Shown: in pieces, positions 47,539 to 54,916 of the stretch
How the letters are laid out: every line of letters begins with the position of its first letter
Position numbering within the stretch: the first letter of the stretch is position 1
Assembly: GCF_003633685.1 (NCBI RefSeq)
Contig: NZ_RBKT01000001.1
Location: 8,184,001 to 8,248,000, forward strand
Source of the DNA: Micromonospora pisi
Lineage (GTDB): Bacteria > Actinomycetota > Actinomycetes > Mycobacteriales > Micromonosporaceae
Length of the DNA: 64,000 nt
Reading direction: 5' to 3'
Translations under genes and position numbers: made by a program
The notes under the pieces: model-generated
What the model saw: only the letters and a program-made list of their open reading frames with translations
Told to the model about the DNA's origin: nothing
The model's database searches: none

Positions 47539-47903
47539 CAGCACCGATCATCGTCAACGCGGTCGACGGGCACCCGGTCTGCGCCGGCCCCGCCGACACC
47601 ATCCAGGCGGCCCTACGTGGGGCGCAGCCGCTCACCATCACCGGCAAGCACGCCACCGGCGACACCGTGTACCTCGCTCCGCGCGACGGCGCCGACATCG
47701 CCCGTACCGTGCCCCACCCGGTGCACGGTGACATCCACTACGCCTGGGTCGACACCGCCCGGATGGGCGACGCGCCACAGCTCTCCGAGTTGTACCGCGA
47801 TCGGGCCGCTCAAGGCAGGATCGCTGCCATGCAAGCAGAGGACCGCGGCCGGGCGATGGTGCCGGCGTGCGACAACTGTGGGGAGTGCTCGCGCTGTGTC
47901 TGA
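47535..47903 (+). CDS. Unknown protein with C-terminal zinc knuckle
   Basis: A 122-residue protein, beta-rich (DTVYLAPRDGADIARTVPHP) with CDNCGECSRC at the very end. ATGA overlap upstream, 8-nt overlap downstream. Confidence 0.6.
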   Translation: MTAPIIVNAVDGHPVCAGPADTIQAALRGAQPLTITGKHATGDTVYLAPRDGADIARTVPHPVHGDIHYAWVDTARMGDAPQLSELYRDRAAQGRIAAMQAEDRGRAMVPACDNCGECSRCV

Positions 47904-48333
47904 CCCGATCGAAGGACGGCTTGGAACCCTGGTGCTCGGGGGCTGGATTGCGCCCGCACCGACAGGCCACGACGAGGCGTTCTTTCTCTTGACCACCCCC
48001 GACAAGCGGGCGGCGCTGACGATGCCCGTGGTCGCTGCGACCCTCGGGCTCGGTGCGGCCGGCACGGTGACCGAGCGCCCGGACCCGGAGGTGCGGGTCG
48101 AGATCGGGGCCGACGGGTGGGCCACCCTGCACACCCCCGGTGGCGAGCGCTTTACCCGGCCGGTCGCGGCAGAGTGGGCGCAGATCGCGCACGAGCGCGG
48201 GCAGGTAGTGCTGTGCGTCGGGATGGCGCCGATGCCGCCCGGGATGAATGAGGACGCCTACACCGATCGGTACGGCGTCAAGATTGCACTCGGGCTTGTC
48301 CCAGCAGCGAGGGTGCCGGCGGGGGAGCGCTGA
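47896..48333 (+). CDS. Unknown protein
   Basis: A 145-residue alpha/beta protein from GTG 47896 (VSDPIEGRLGTLVLGGWIAP...). The start overlaps the previous stop. No family recognised. Confidence 0.6.
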   Translation: MSDPIEGRLGTLVLGGWIAPAPTGHDEAFFLLTTPDKRAALTMPVVAATLGLGAAGTVTERPDPEVRVEIGADGWATLHTPGGERFTRPVAAEWAQIAHERGQVVLCVGMAPMPPGMNEDAYTDRYGVKIALGLVPAARVPAGER

Positions 48334-48578
48334 TGGGATCACCGCCGGCCTACTGGGACCTTTCGGACCTGGCCGCTACCGGTGACCTCGCCAGCGAGTT
48401 CGAGGTCAACAACGCGACGATCTCGAACTGGGCGGCCCGCTACCCCGACTTTCCTCGCCCCCTGGCCACGCTGTCGACCGGCCCGGTCTGGTCCCGGTGG
48501 ATGGTCCGCCAGTGGCACGACAGCCGAGATTGGCAGCCGGGTCGGCCACGTAAGCAGACACTTCCCGAGCCGGATTGA
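48333..48578 (+). CDS. Small AlpA-like DNA-binding protein
   Basis: An 81-residue protein: LATGDLASEFEVNNATISNW-AARYPDFPRP followed by WSRWMVRQWHD fits the winged helix of AlpA/excisionase proteins. It starts in a TGATG overlap. Possible excisionase or operon regulator. Confidence 0.7.
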   Translation: MGSPPAYWDLSDLAATGDLASEFEVNNATISNWAARYPDFPRPLATLSTGPVWSRWMVRQWHDSRDWQPGRPRKQTLPEPD

Positions 48579-48598
48579 CGACCACAGAGGAGACCACG

Positions 48599-48687
48599 AT
48601 GGCCGCAGGGCCTACACCGGCATCAACGAGTGGCAGGACGTCATCCTGCCGGCCGGCTACGACGTTTCGGACGAGGTGAAGGCATGA
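48599..48687 (+). pseudogene. Short, possibly frameshifted coding remnant
   Basis: AGAGGAG precedes an ATG at 48599, but that frame gives 26 unremarkable residues. The next frame reads RAYTGINEWQDVILPAGYDV-SDEVKA and ends in an ATGA overlap with the gene at 48684, like the other junctions here. It has no start codon. One base change would join the two. Confidence 0.35.
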
Positions 48688-49196
48688 GCCTTATCGACAA
48701 GATCGAAGAGTTGGGTGCGGCCGTTGACGCCGGCCTACTCGACCGGGCCACCGCCGCGCACCAACTCGTCCAGTACAGCGACGGCGGTCTGACGCTCTAC
48801 GGGGCCAAGGAGTCGATCGACAACTGGCAGACCCGCCGGGCCGCGTACGCCGACATTTTCATGAACGCTGAGCTCGGGGTGGCCGCTGTTCAAGCGGGGC
48901 TGCGGCGAGGTGAGCAGCGGGCTACCGGGGCGGAAAACCCCGCCGGCGGCTTTGTGCTGGAGACGACGGACGAAGACCTGCTCGACTGGCTCACCAGCCC
49001 GAGCATGGGCACCAGCCTCGCCACCAGGTTTGGTGGCCAGCAGGTCGCTGAGCGGATCGACGGCGGCGCGAGAATCATCCGTTTGGATCTTCTTCGTGAA
49101 CTCGGCCCGGACGAGGATGGCTCGATCACGGAGGAAGACGGGAGGTTGGCCATGTGGGTTGGGGGCAGCCCGTACCCGATCCGTGTCGACGCCTGA
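48684..49196 (+). CDS. Last gene of the operon, unknown
   Basis: A 170-residue helical protein (MSLIDKIEELGAAVDAGLLD...), acidic, with a C-terminal beta segment (ARIIRLDLLRELGPDEDGSI). GAGG lies before the ATG. Ends just before a 15-bp hairpin. Confidence 0.65.
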   Translation: MSLIDKIEELGAAVDAGLLDRATAAHQLVQYSDGGLTLYGAKESIDNWQTRRAAYADIFMNAELGVAAVQAGLRRGEQRATGAENPAGGFVLETTDEDLLDWLTSPSMGTSLATRFGGQQVAERIDGGARIIRLDLLRELGPDEDGSITEEDGRLAMWVGGSPYPIRVDA

Positions 49197-49202
49197 CACG
49201 CG

Positions 49203-49238
49203 AAAGCGGCCCCGCACCTGACTGTGCGGGGCCGCTTT
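49203..49238. terminator. 15-bp bidirectional terminator
   Basis: AAAGCGGCCCCGCAC (49203-49217) and GTGCGGGGCCGCTTT (49224-49238) form a perfect stem with a 6-nt loop and A/T-rich flanks between convergent genes. Confidence 0.92.
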
Positions 49239-49248
49239 GGGCGCGGGG

Positions 49249-49722
49249 TCAGAAAGGCCAGGTGCCGTTCCGCCGGGCTTCGAGGAGCGGGATCATGCCG
49301 AAGCCCTGATCGGTCAACCCCCCGAACGTGTGCCGGTTCGCCACCCCCGACGAGGCGTGGCCGTGCTGGTACCCGGCCAGGTTCCACGTGTACATCGGAA
49401 CAGACTCCGGTACGGCCCGGTCGACCTCGCTCAAGTCCTGACCCGCCTGCTCATCGGTCAGGATGACCACCCGGTCGTGGCCGGCGAAGTGCTTGCGTAC
49501 CGCAGCCGCGGTGGCCGTCCCGCCGCCGAGGAACCAGCCGCCGGACTTCCACCGGTCGATCGACCGAAGCAGCGACTCACCACCGGTCAGCGGGAACACC
49601 TTCGTGTGGGCCCCGGCGACATCACCCCAGTAGCGGGCGGTCGACGAGAACGACACCACCTCCGCGTTCTGGGCGCGCTGGGCGAGCGCCACCCCGAAGA
49701 TTACGGCCGCGTCCCACCTCAT
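49249..49722 (-). pseudogene. C-terminal fragment of a TROVE/Ro60-type protein
   Basis: The 157 residues from ATG 49722 match the second half of the vWA-like domain of bacterial TROVE proteins: RWDAAVIFGVALAQRAQNAE, GWFLGGGTATAAAVRKHFAG, HDRVVILTDEQAG, VPMYTWNLAGYQHG and RHTFGGLTDQGFGMIPLLEA. The homologous frame reaches only a little further upstream (SKDGTL near 49735). The TROVE ring and the start of vWA with its DxSxS metal site are missing, being interrupted by hairpin DNA at about 49790. Ro60 proteins bind Y RNAs. The piece is probably a decayed remnant, though a short product could still be made. Confidence 0.75.
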
Positions 49723-50084
49723 CAGGGTGCCGTCCTTGCTGAACCCCTCGTTATCCCGCACCCGATCGAGGTGGCGTAACCCGGGCACGCCGAAACGGCC
49801 CCCACCCGGACCTCCGAAGAGGCCGAGTGGGGGCCGTTGCCTGCTGTGGCACCCGCAGGCTCGGTCACCAGGTTCACCGCTGGTGCGGTTGGCGCGGACG
49901 CACGTGGCTACGTCCGGTTGCGCCGCGAGGGCCCCATGTCCACGGCGGGGCCTCATTTTTAGGAGTAGGTGGCGGGTGGCCCTTCGCGTCCGGCTGTCGG
50001 CATCGCACCCGCGTGTTGGTGGCCCGTCCCCGTCCGGTTACCCGGCGCTTCTCGGCATCGCACCAACATGGTCGATGTTACGCC
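49723..50084. other. Gene-free 360-bp stretch with hairpins and direct repeats
   Basis: It holds a 12-bp perfect stem (49794-49805/49827-49838) whose loop on the minus strand nests a TTCG tetraloop hairpin, a likely terminator of the leftward lysis genes. It also has smaller stems (GCCTGC/GCAGGC near 49837-49860, CACCAG/CTGGTG near 49866-49885, GGACG/CGTCC inside GGCGC/GCGCC near 49888-49922). A plus-strand terminator follows (GAGGGCCCC/GGGGCCTC then five T, 49927-49960). TCGGCATCGCACC is repeated at 49997 and 50052, each preceded by GGTGGCCC (49976, 50018). Confidence 0.6.
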
Positions 50085-50225
50085 TTAGAGGGCGGCAGCG
50101 CCTGCGGGGATCGAGGCGATGACGCAGGCGAACGCGAGCCAACCGAGGTGCACTCGTCCGCCGACGCCGACTGCGTGGAGTACGGCCAGGACCACGGCGG
50201 CGGCGAGGAGCAGAACCGCGATCAC
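50085..50225 (-). CDS. Small two-helix membrane protein (holin-like)
   Basis: A 46-residue protein from GTG 50225, overlapping the previous stop (GTGA). VIAVLLLAAAVVLAVLHAVG and LGWLAFACVIASIPAGAAAL are two membrane helices. Its place at the end of the lysis-type cluster suggests a holin or antiholin partner. Confidence 0.6.
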   Translation of the reverse strand: MIAVLLLAAAVVLAVLHAVGVGGRVHLGWLAFACVIASIPAGAAAL

Positions 50226-50446
50226 GGCCTCGCGTCCCCGGCGTAAGTCGGGTGCATGACGCATCCGCACGGGGTGGACACGATCATTGCGGGGATGCCC
50301 AGCGGCTTCGGGAAAGCCGTGTGCCGGCATTGCCAGCCGAGCGCCTTCGGGTCGTTGCTGCTCAGCCGGGCGAAAGTTACGGGTGCCGGTGCGGTGGCAG
50401 TCCGGTGTAGGTTCCGCTTGGCCCACCGGAGGAAGGTGTCGATCAC
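50222..50446 (-). CDS. Small Cys-containing protein, unknown
   Basis: A 74-residue basic protein (MIDTFLRWAKRNLHRTATAP...) with WQCRH and TPCGCVMHP. ATGA overlap with the holin-like gene upstream. No family recognised. Confidence 0.6.
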   Translation of the reverse strand: MIDTFLRWAKRNLHRTATAPAPVTFARLSSNDPKALGWQCRHTAFPKPLGIPAMIVSTPCGCVMHPTYAGDARP

Positions 50447-50904
50447 TGCGCCTGCCTGCGCTGGGTGCGTTCCAGCGCCTCAAGTGACACCTCGGTCGGC
50501 GTGAGGGTCATCGTGGGGGATGCCGCCGGTACGACACCGGTGGGGCGCGGGTCGGCGGCCGGTGTCGACTGCGGCCACACCACGATTGCGGTCATCAGGG
50601 CCACGGACGCGGCGGACAGGACACCGACCTGCGATTGGGTGAGGTCGAAGCCGTAGGTGCCGAGGAGGGTGGCGCCGGTGGTGATCAGGGTGGTGAAGAT
50701 CGTGGGGGCGATCGGCCGGACCTTGAACGCGGTCCACACACCGGCGAGCGCGGTCAGGACGGCGGTGATCGCGCCGGACTGGTTGACGGTCAGGGCGTCT
50801 GGCATGAAGCCGATGACGACGGCGAGTACGGCTGCGATGGCGGCGATGATGGTGGCCGGTTCGCGCCCGAAGATCGTGACCGGTTTGGGTGTTACGTCAC
50901 TCAT
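50443..50904 (-). CDS. Membrane protein, holin candidate
   Basis: A 153-residue protein starting MSDVTPKPVTIFGREPATII. Membrane helices at about 18-38 (ATIIAAIAAVLAVVIGFMPD), 45-62 (GAITAVLTALAGVWTAFKV) and probably 68-110, followed by a Pro/Thr-rich charged tail. Proteins opening with FGREPA-x-I in actinophage lysis cassettes are commonly called holins. GAAAGG precedes the ATG on the minus strand. Confidence 0.7.
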   Translation of the reverse strand: MSDVTPKPVTIFGREPATIIAAIAAVLAVVIGFMPDALTVNQSGAITAVLTALAGVWTAFKVRPIAPTIFTTLITTGATLLGTYGFDLTQSQVGVLSAASVALMTAIVVWPQSTPAADPRPTGVVPAASPTMTLTPTEVSLEALERTQRRQAQ

Positions 50905-50960
50905 GGTGGGCCTTTCAGGGTGTGCGGGATTCAGGAAAACAGCCGGCGTACGCTGCCCGG

Positions 50961-51374
50961 GTGAGCGAGCGGAAGCCGGCCGACTGGGGAAAGATCCGAG
51001 CCCGGCCAGGGCAGTGGGCGTGCCCGGCCGACGGGATCGTGGAACCGAGGCCCGAGCTCGTGCCGTCGTGCCCGTACTGCATGCGGGCCGTCCACCTCGC
51101 CCGGGTCGGCCCGAACGGGATGCTGGAATGGGTCGAACCGGCCCCGAAGACGTGCGGCTGCGGGCAACACCCGGTCCGGGCCGGTCACGTCCTGATCGGC
51201 ACCTGGGCATGCACGTGCTCACCGACCGGCACCCACCGGACGTGGACCGTCGAGGGATGCGACCGGCCAGCAGAGTGGCCACCCCACGACCCGACCGGCG
51301 CGGCCCCGTTCTACGGGCCAGGGTCAGGGCCGGTCAGCAGCTCTGAGACGGCGGCGGCGGCACCGGGTTACTGA
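50961..51374 (+). CDS. Cys-rich protein on the opposite strand
   Basis: A 137-residue plus-strand frame from GTG 50961 with CPADG, CPYCMRAVH, CGCGQHPV, CTCSP and CDRPAEW: at least nine Cys in zinc-ribbon spacing, which is unlikely by chance. It lies between leftward lysis genes and converges on 51334-51825 with a 41-bp overlap. It may be an inserted moron. Its own promoter is not evident. Confidence 0.55.
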   Translation: MSERKPADWGKIRARPGQWACPADGIVEPRPELVPSCPYCMRAVHLARVGPNGMLEWVEPAPKTCGCGQHPVRAGHVLIGTWACTCSPTGTHRTWTVEGCDRPAEWPPHDPTGAAPFYGPGSGPVSSSETAAAAPGY

Positions 51375-51825
51375 GCCGCGCCCGTTCGATCTCCGCCCGG
51401 CGATCGCTGTTCAGCCGGCGGGCCTCCGCGTTCTCGGCGCGCACATCGGCAACCTCGGTGCGCACCTTCAACAACGTCTCGAACGCAGTCAGGGTGGCCT
51501 GCCGGTCCTGCCCGGCCATCGCCTGCAACAGCACACCCAACGCGTCATCGGCACGGGCCGTTGCCGCCCGGTCAACTTCGGCGATTTGCCGGTCGGCCAG
51601 GTCGATGGCCCGGTCCTCGGACGCCGCCTGCGCCCTAGCCGCGGTCGACGACGCGGACGCCTCCGCGTACCGGGCGAGGCACCCGGACACCCGGGCGTAC
51701 CCGACGACCAGGGCACCGATGATGAGCGCGTAGGCGATCATCCCGACCGTGATCGCCCGGACGGACCCGGGAGAGCCGAGCCACATCCACACCCGCCGCC
51801 GGCTGGCAGCACCGGGCACTGTCAT
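51334..51825 (-). CDS. Membrane-anchored coiled-coil protein (spanin-like)
   Basis: A 163-residue protein. One membrane helix near 23-45 (VGMIAYALIIGALVVGYARV) is followed by a long coiled coil (about 55-150, Ala/Glu/Arg-rich) and a Pro-rich end. An N-in membrane anchor plus extended coiled coil resembles spanin-type proteins, although hosts of this type lack a true outer membrane. Function unproven. Confidence 0.65.
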   Translation of the reverse strand: MTVPGAASRRRVWMWLGSPGSVRAITVGMIAYALIIGALVVGYARVSGCLARYAEASASSTAARAQAASEDRAIDLADRQIAEVDRAATARADDALGVLLQAMAGQDRQATLTAFETLLKVRTEVADVRAENAEARRLNSDRRAEIERARLSNPVPPPPSQSC

Positions 51826-51953
51826 TGTCGTCCCCCTTGCTGTCGGGCTTTTTGGTCGTAGGCGCGGCGGGCCGCCCGGCCGGTCATCCACCAGACGACA
51901 CCGGAGGCGACGGCGAGGACGACGTAGACGGCTAGGTCGAGATCCGGGCTCAT
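51822..51953 (-). CDS. 43-residue single-helix membrane protein
   Basis: MSPDLDLAVYVVLAVASGVV...: one membrane helix (about 6-26), then a basic tail (RAARRAYDQKARQQGGRQ). Overlaps on both sides with lysis-region genes. A small holin-type accessory is possible. Confidence 0.65.
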   Translation of the reverse strand: MSPDLDLAVYVVLAVASGVVWWMTGRAARRAYDQKARQQGGRQ

Positions 51954-52225
51954 GGGGTGGGCTCCGGGGGTTGGGGAATCGCGGGCGTGGCCGGTTCGAT
52001 CGGCGGGGTTCCGACTGGTCCGGTCCGCTGCCAGGGGGTGTACAACGCGCTGTAAGGCGCCAACGGAATCCCCCAGAACCAAAATGGTGGCAGGGACTCC
52101 AGCACCTTGGCGCCGGAGCTAAAGAGCTGGATGACGGCTGCGCCGGCGTAGATGGTCCAGATGCCGAGGATGACCAGCATGATCAGGTCCCGGACCTGCT
52201 CGGCGCGGCTACGGGCGGTCGACAC
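51950..52225 (-). CDS. Small membrane protein, Pro-rich tail
   Basis: A 91-residue protein from GTG 52225 with a helix at about 13-35 (DLIMLVILGIWTIYAGAAVI) and a Pro-rich C-terminus. Probably part of the lysis membrane set. Confidence 0.65.
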   Translation of the reverse strand: MSTARSRAEQVRDLIMLVILGIWTIYAGAAVIQLFSSGAKVLESLPPFWFWGIPLAPYSALYTPWQRTGPVGTPPIEPATPAIPQPPEPTP

Positions 52226-52243
52226 GGGGCCCCGCCTTCCGGG

Positions 52244-52354
52244 TTACGAGTGGGTTGGGCGGTGGTCAGCTCGCGCGGGGGTGGCCGCGACCCGGCGAAG
52301 CAGGAACGTCGTCTCGAACGGCTGCCTACCGGAGGTGACGAGGACGGGCGGCAC
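52244..52354 (-). CDS. Possible 36-residue basic peptide
   Basis: From GTG 52354, 3 bp after the endolysin stop, the frame reads VPPVLVTSGRQPFETTFLLR-RVAATPARADHRPTHS. It fills most of the gap before the next gene and has protein-like composition. Unknown. Confidence 0.4.
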   Translation of the reverse strand: MPPVLVTSGRQPFETTFLLRRVAATPARADHRPTHS

Positions 52355-52357
52355 CGA

Positions 52358-53281
52358 TCACCCGCCCGTTGGGGTGGCGCCGTCCACGGAACCGAGGACG
52401 GTGGTGAGTGCGGCGACGAGGTCGTCACGGTCTACGGGGCCCTGCTGCGGCAGCCGGGCCATGATGTCGGCGACGACGCCGCTGCGGATTTCCCTTGCCT
52501 GCTGGTCGATGCGGGCGAGGATCGCGGACTCGTCCACGCCGTCGCCGAGGTTCGCAACGATGACCGCCAACTTGTCGTGGATCTTGTAGAACTCCTCGCG
52601 GACGTCGGTACGGCCGCCCCCGTCACGCCGCTGGGCACCCTGCCACAGCAGGTAGCTGATGTCTTTGAGCCAGGTGTACACCTGCCGCTGTTCGGTCGCG
52701 CTCAACTCGGCCATGAAGTCCTCCTCGTCGTCGGTTGTCTGGCCGTCGCCTACGAGGGCGACGGCTTGCCGAAGGATCTCGGCCTTCTGCGCCTTGATCG
52801 CCGGTCCGGGGCACTGGGAGTGGCCCCAGTCGTAGCCGGACTCGGCGCCCATGCTGTGGTGACCCAAACCGCGCCCGGCCGGGCTGTTCGCGAGCTGCAA
52901 CGGGATCCCGTGTTCGCGGTGAGCACGGGCCAGGATCTTCGCGTTGGCTGTCACCTGCGCTGGGGTGAGCGCACCGGGGATGAACCCCTCGTTTTCGATG
53001 CTCAGCCAGCTTGAGTTGCCCGTCCGCTGCGTCCACGCCCGCTCTGCGGTGTCGACCACCTGGGCGATCCGGCCGTCCTTGGCCACCACGAAGTGCGACG
53101 ACACGTCGGCGGACGGGTTCTTCTGCCACGAGATGGTGCCCTCGAAGTAGCCCTCAGCGATGTGGATGATCACGCCCCGGTGTTCAGCCAGCCGGTCGGC
53201 CGCCTCACCGGTTTTGCCATCCCCGTCACCCGAGTTGACCGTTGCTCCCCGCCACTGGGCGAGGTCTGTCCAGCGCCCCAT
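52358..53281 (-). CDS. Endolysin: N-acetylmuramoyl-L-alanine amidase
   Basis: A 307-residue protein with an N-terminal Amidase_2/PGRP domain. His40 (VIIHIAEG), His154 (WGHSQCPGP) and Cys157 match the zinc ligands, and His63 (SSHFVV) and Glu96/98 (SIENEG) are conserved nearby. HHSMG (141-145) is typical of actinophage enzymes. It cuts the bond between muramic acid and L-Ala in peptidoglycan. The C-terminal region (about 190-307) is helical and may contact the wall or form oligomers. It has no signal peptide, so it needs a holin. Confidence 0.9.
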   Translation of the reverse strand: MGRWTDLAQWRGATVNSGDGDGKTGEAADRLAEHRGVIIHIAEGYFEGTISWQKNPSADVSSHFVVAKDGRIAQVVDTAERAWTQRTGNSSWLSIENEGFIPGALTPAQVTANAKILARAHREHGIPLQLANSPAGRGLGHHSMGAESGYDWGHSQCPGPAIKAQKAEILRQAVALVGDGQTTDDEEDFMAELSATEQRQVYTWLKDISYLLWQGAQRRDGGGRTDVREEFYKIHDKLAVIVANLGDGVDESAILARIDQQAREIRSGVVADIMARLPQQGPVDRDDLVAALTTVLGSVDGATPTGG

Positions 53282-53298
53282 GGCGCTCCTCCTTCGGG

Positions 53299-53967
53299 TT
53301 AGGTGCCGATCCAGGTGTCGTGCCAGTCGATCGGGGAGAGGACCACCCCAGTCACGCTGGCAGGGTCGACCGGGCCGATGAAAATGCGCGGGACCTCGGG
53401 GTCTACCGCCGCTTTCAGCCCGGTAGGCACGTAGTCGGATCCGGACCAGTACAGGACGTTCCCATTCGTCCCGGCGGGGCTGGTCCACCGCACACCGGAC
53501 GGCTGCGCCGAGTCGGCGGTCAACACCTGCCCGTCGGACCCGACACTGACCGGGGTCGGCACACCCGCTGAGGCGCCAACAAGGACAGTGCCTTGCTCGA
53601 TGTACAACTCGGTCGTCACGAACCGGCCATCGAGGTCGTCCACGGATCCGATACCGACGGCGGACATGAGGACCCGGGGCCCGTCATCGCCCTGCGCCCA
53701 CAACCGGTCCAACCCGTCCGGGCCGAAAAAGGTGGGGATCTGGCCTACGCCGCGGCCGTCGCCGCCGAGAGACGAAACCACGGAGACGATGGGGGTGGTG
53801 CCGTCGGAGTCGAGGAGGTCGGTGAGTTGCGCCCCACCGGTCTCGGCGTTCCAGAAGGTAACCACGACACCACCGGCCAAGCCGACGATTTCGTCCTCAC
53901 CGTCCACATTGTCGATCGCCGCGAACGTCCAGTCGGCGATGCCGCCACCGAACTGAAAACGTGCCAT
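53299..53967 (-). CDS. Minor tail / fibre-associated protein
   Basis: A 222-residue protein (MARFQFGGGIADWTFAAIDN...). Beta-rich, with the fibre-type turn VSVGSDGQVLTADSAQPSGV-RW near 150-170 and an N-terminus likely to attach to the tail tip. It precedes the endolysin. Probably involved in host contact. Confidence 0.7.
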   Translation of the reverse strand: MARFQFGGGIADWTFAAIDNVDGEDEIVGLAGGVVVTFWNAETGGAQLTDLLDSDGTTPIVSVVSSLGGDGRGVGQIPTFFGPDGLDRLWAQGDDGPRVLMSAVGIGSVDDLDGRFVTTELYIEQGTVLVGASAGVPTPVSVGSDGQVLTADSAQPSGVRWTSPAGTNGNVLYWSGSDYVPTGLKAAVDPEVPRIFIGPVDPASVTGVVLSPIDWHDTWIGT

Positions 53968-53977
53968 TGGTAGCTCC

Positions 53978-54913
53978 TTACGAGGCGGCGGGGAACGACC
54001 CGGCGATCCACACCTGCGAGGTGCTGCCGAGGCCGCCGTGGGAGACGAGGGTGACGAGACCGTTGCTTGCGGTGACCATTGCGGCGGCGAGAGACCCGTT
54101 CGTGGCGGACACCATTCGCCCGAACACGGGGCGGTCGGCGCGGGGCCGGAAACCGGCCGGCAACTGGCACATGGACTGGGAAACACCGGATCCGAGCCCT
54201 GTGCCCGCACGCCCGTAGCAAAGGTTCACGAACACCGTGCCGCCGAGCCGGCAGACGGTCGACGCGAGCGTTGTCCACCCGGCACCGGGGGTCGCCGCCA
54301 CGGGCACCTCACCGGTGTCCTGGTAGAGCACCGTCCACGCCAGCCCGGTCGATTGAAGTTGCCGGCCGGTGTCGGTCTCATACGCCAGGCGGCCCGGGTA
54401 GTGCGGTGGGCGCGTCGTCTGGGTGCACAGGATTTGCCCGTCGTCGCCGGCGTACCAGGCCAAGGGGACGACCCTGTTCGCCGCGATCGCGTTGACGCCG
54501 GGGTCGACGGCTACCCGAGCCAGGGGGATGTCAAAGAGAGAGTTGGTGTTCAGCGGCGCCGGCACACCTTGCCCGGGTGTACCGGTGATGACCGTCTCGT
54601 AGGCGCTGTAGTCGGCCCGGTTGAGCCGCACCACGATCAGGTCGATCCGCTGGGTGCCGCTCACATTCGCAGCCAGGGACGGCATGCTGATGTCGTCGGG
54701 ACCGGAATCCCACAAGGTGCCGCGGAGGTTGACCCGGCGGTTCGCCCGGAGCTTGACGATCCTTGTCGCGGTGTTGTCCGCGTACGCCACAGGCGGGTCG
54801 GATGGCACCCCTTGCAGTCCGTCTGGTGCCCACGCATGCACCAGCCGTTCGTGTTCGAGCTCGGTGATGTGTCCACCGGCGTAGCCAGACCGGGGGTAGC
54901 TCTTACTGGCCAT
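53978..54913 (-). CDS. Minor tail protein
   Basis: A 311-residue protein (MASKSYPRSGYAGGHITELE...). The N-terminal 110 residues (ERLVHAWAPDGLQGVPSDPP...RIDLIVVRLNRADYSAY) resemble tail-tip proteins that follow the Gp37-like gene in actinophages. The C-terminal half is a beta-sandwich-like region (GTVFVNLCYGRAG; PVFGRMVSATNGSLAAAMVT) that could bind carbohydrate. Confidence 0.75.
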   Translation of the reverse strand: MASKSYPRSGYAGGHITELEHERLVHAWAPDGLQGVPSDPPVAYADNTATRIVKLRANRRVNLRGTLWDSGPDDISMPSLAANVSGTQRIDLIVVRLNRADYSAYETVITGTPGQGVPAPLNTNSLFDIPLARVAVDPGVNAIAANRVVPLAWYAGDDGQILCTQTTRPPHYPGRLAYETDTGRQLQSTGLAWTVLYQDTGEVPVAATPGAGWTTLASTVCRLGGTVFVNLCYGRAGTGLGSGVSQSMCQLPAGFRPRADRPVFGRMVSATNGSLAAAMVTASNGLVTLVSHGGLGSTSQVWIAGSFPAAS

Positions 54914-54916
54914 GTG

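Noticed and set aside
46981-47544. Leftward frame opposite the 47005 HTH gene
   Set aside because: The plus-strand gene has the overlap pattern of its operon and a recognisable helix-turn-helix; the opposite frame has neither.
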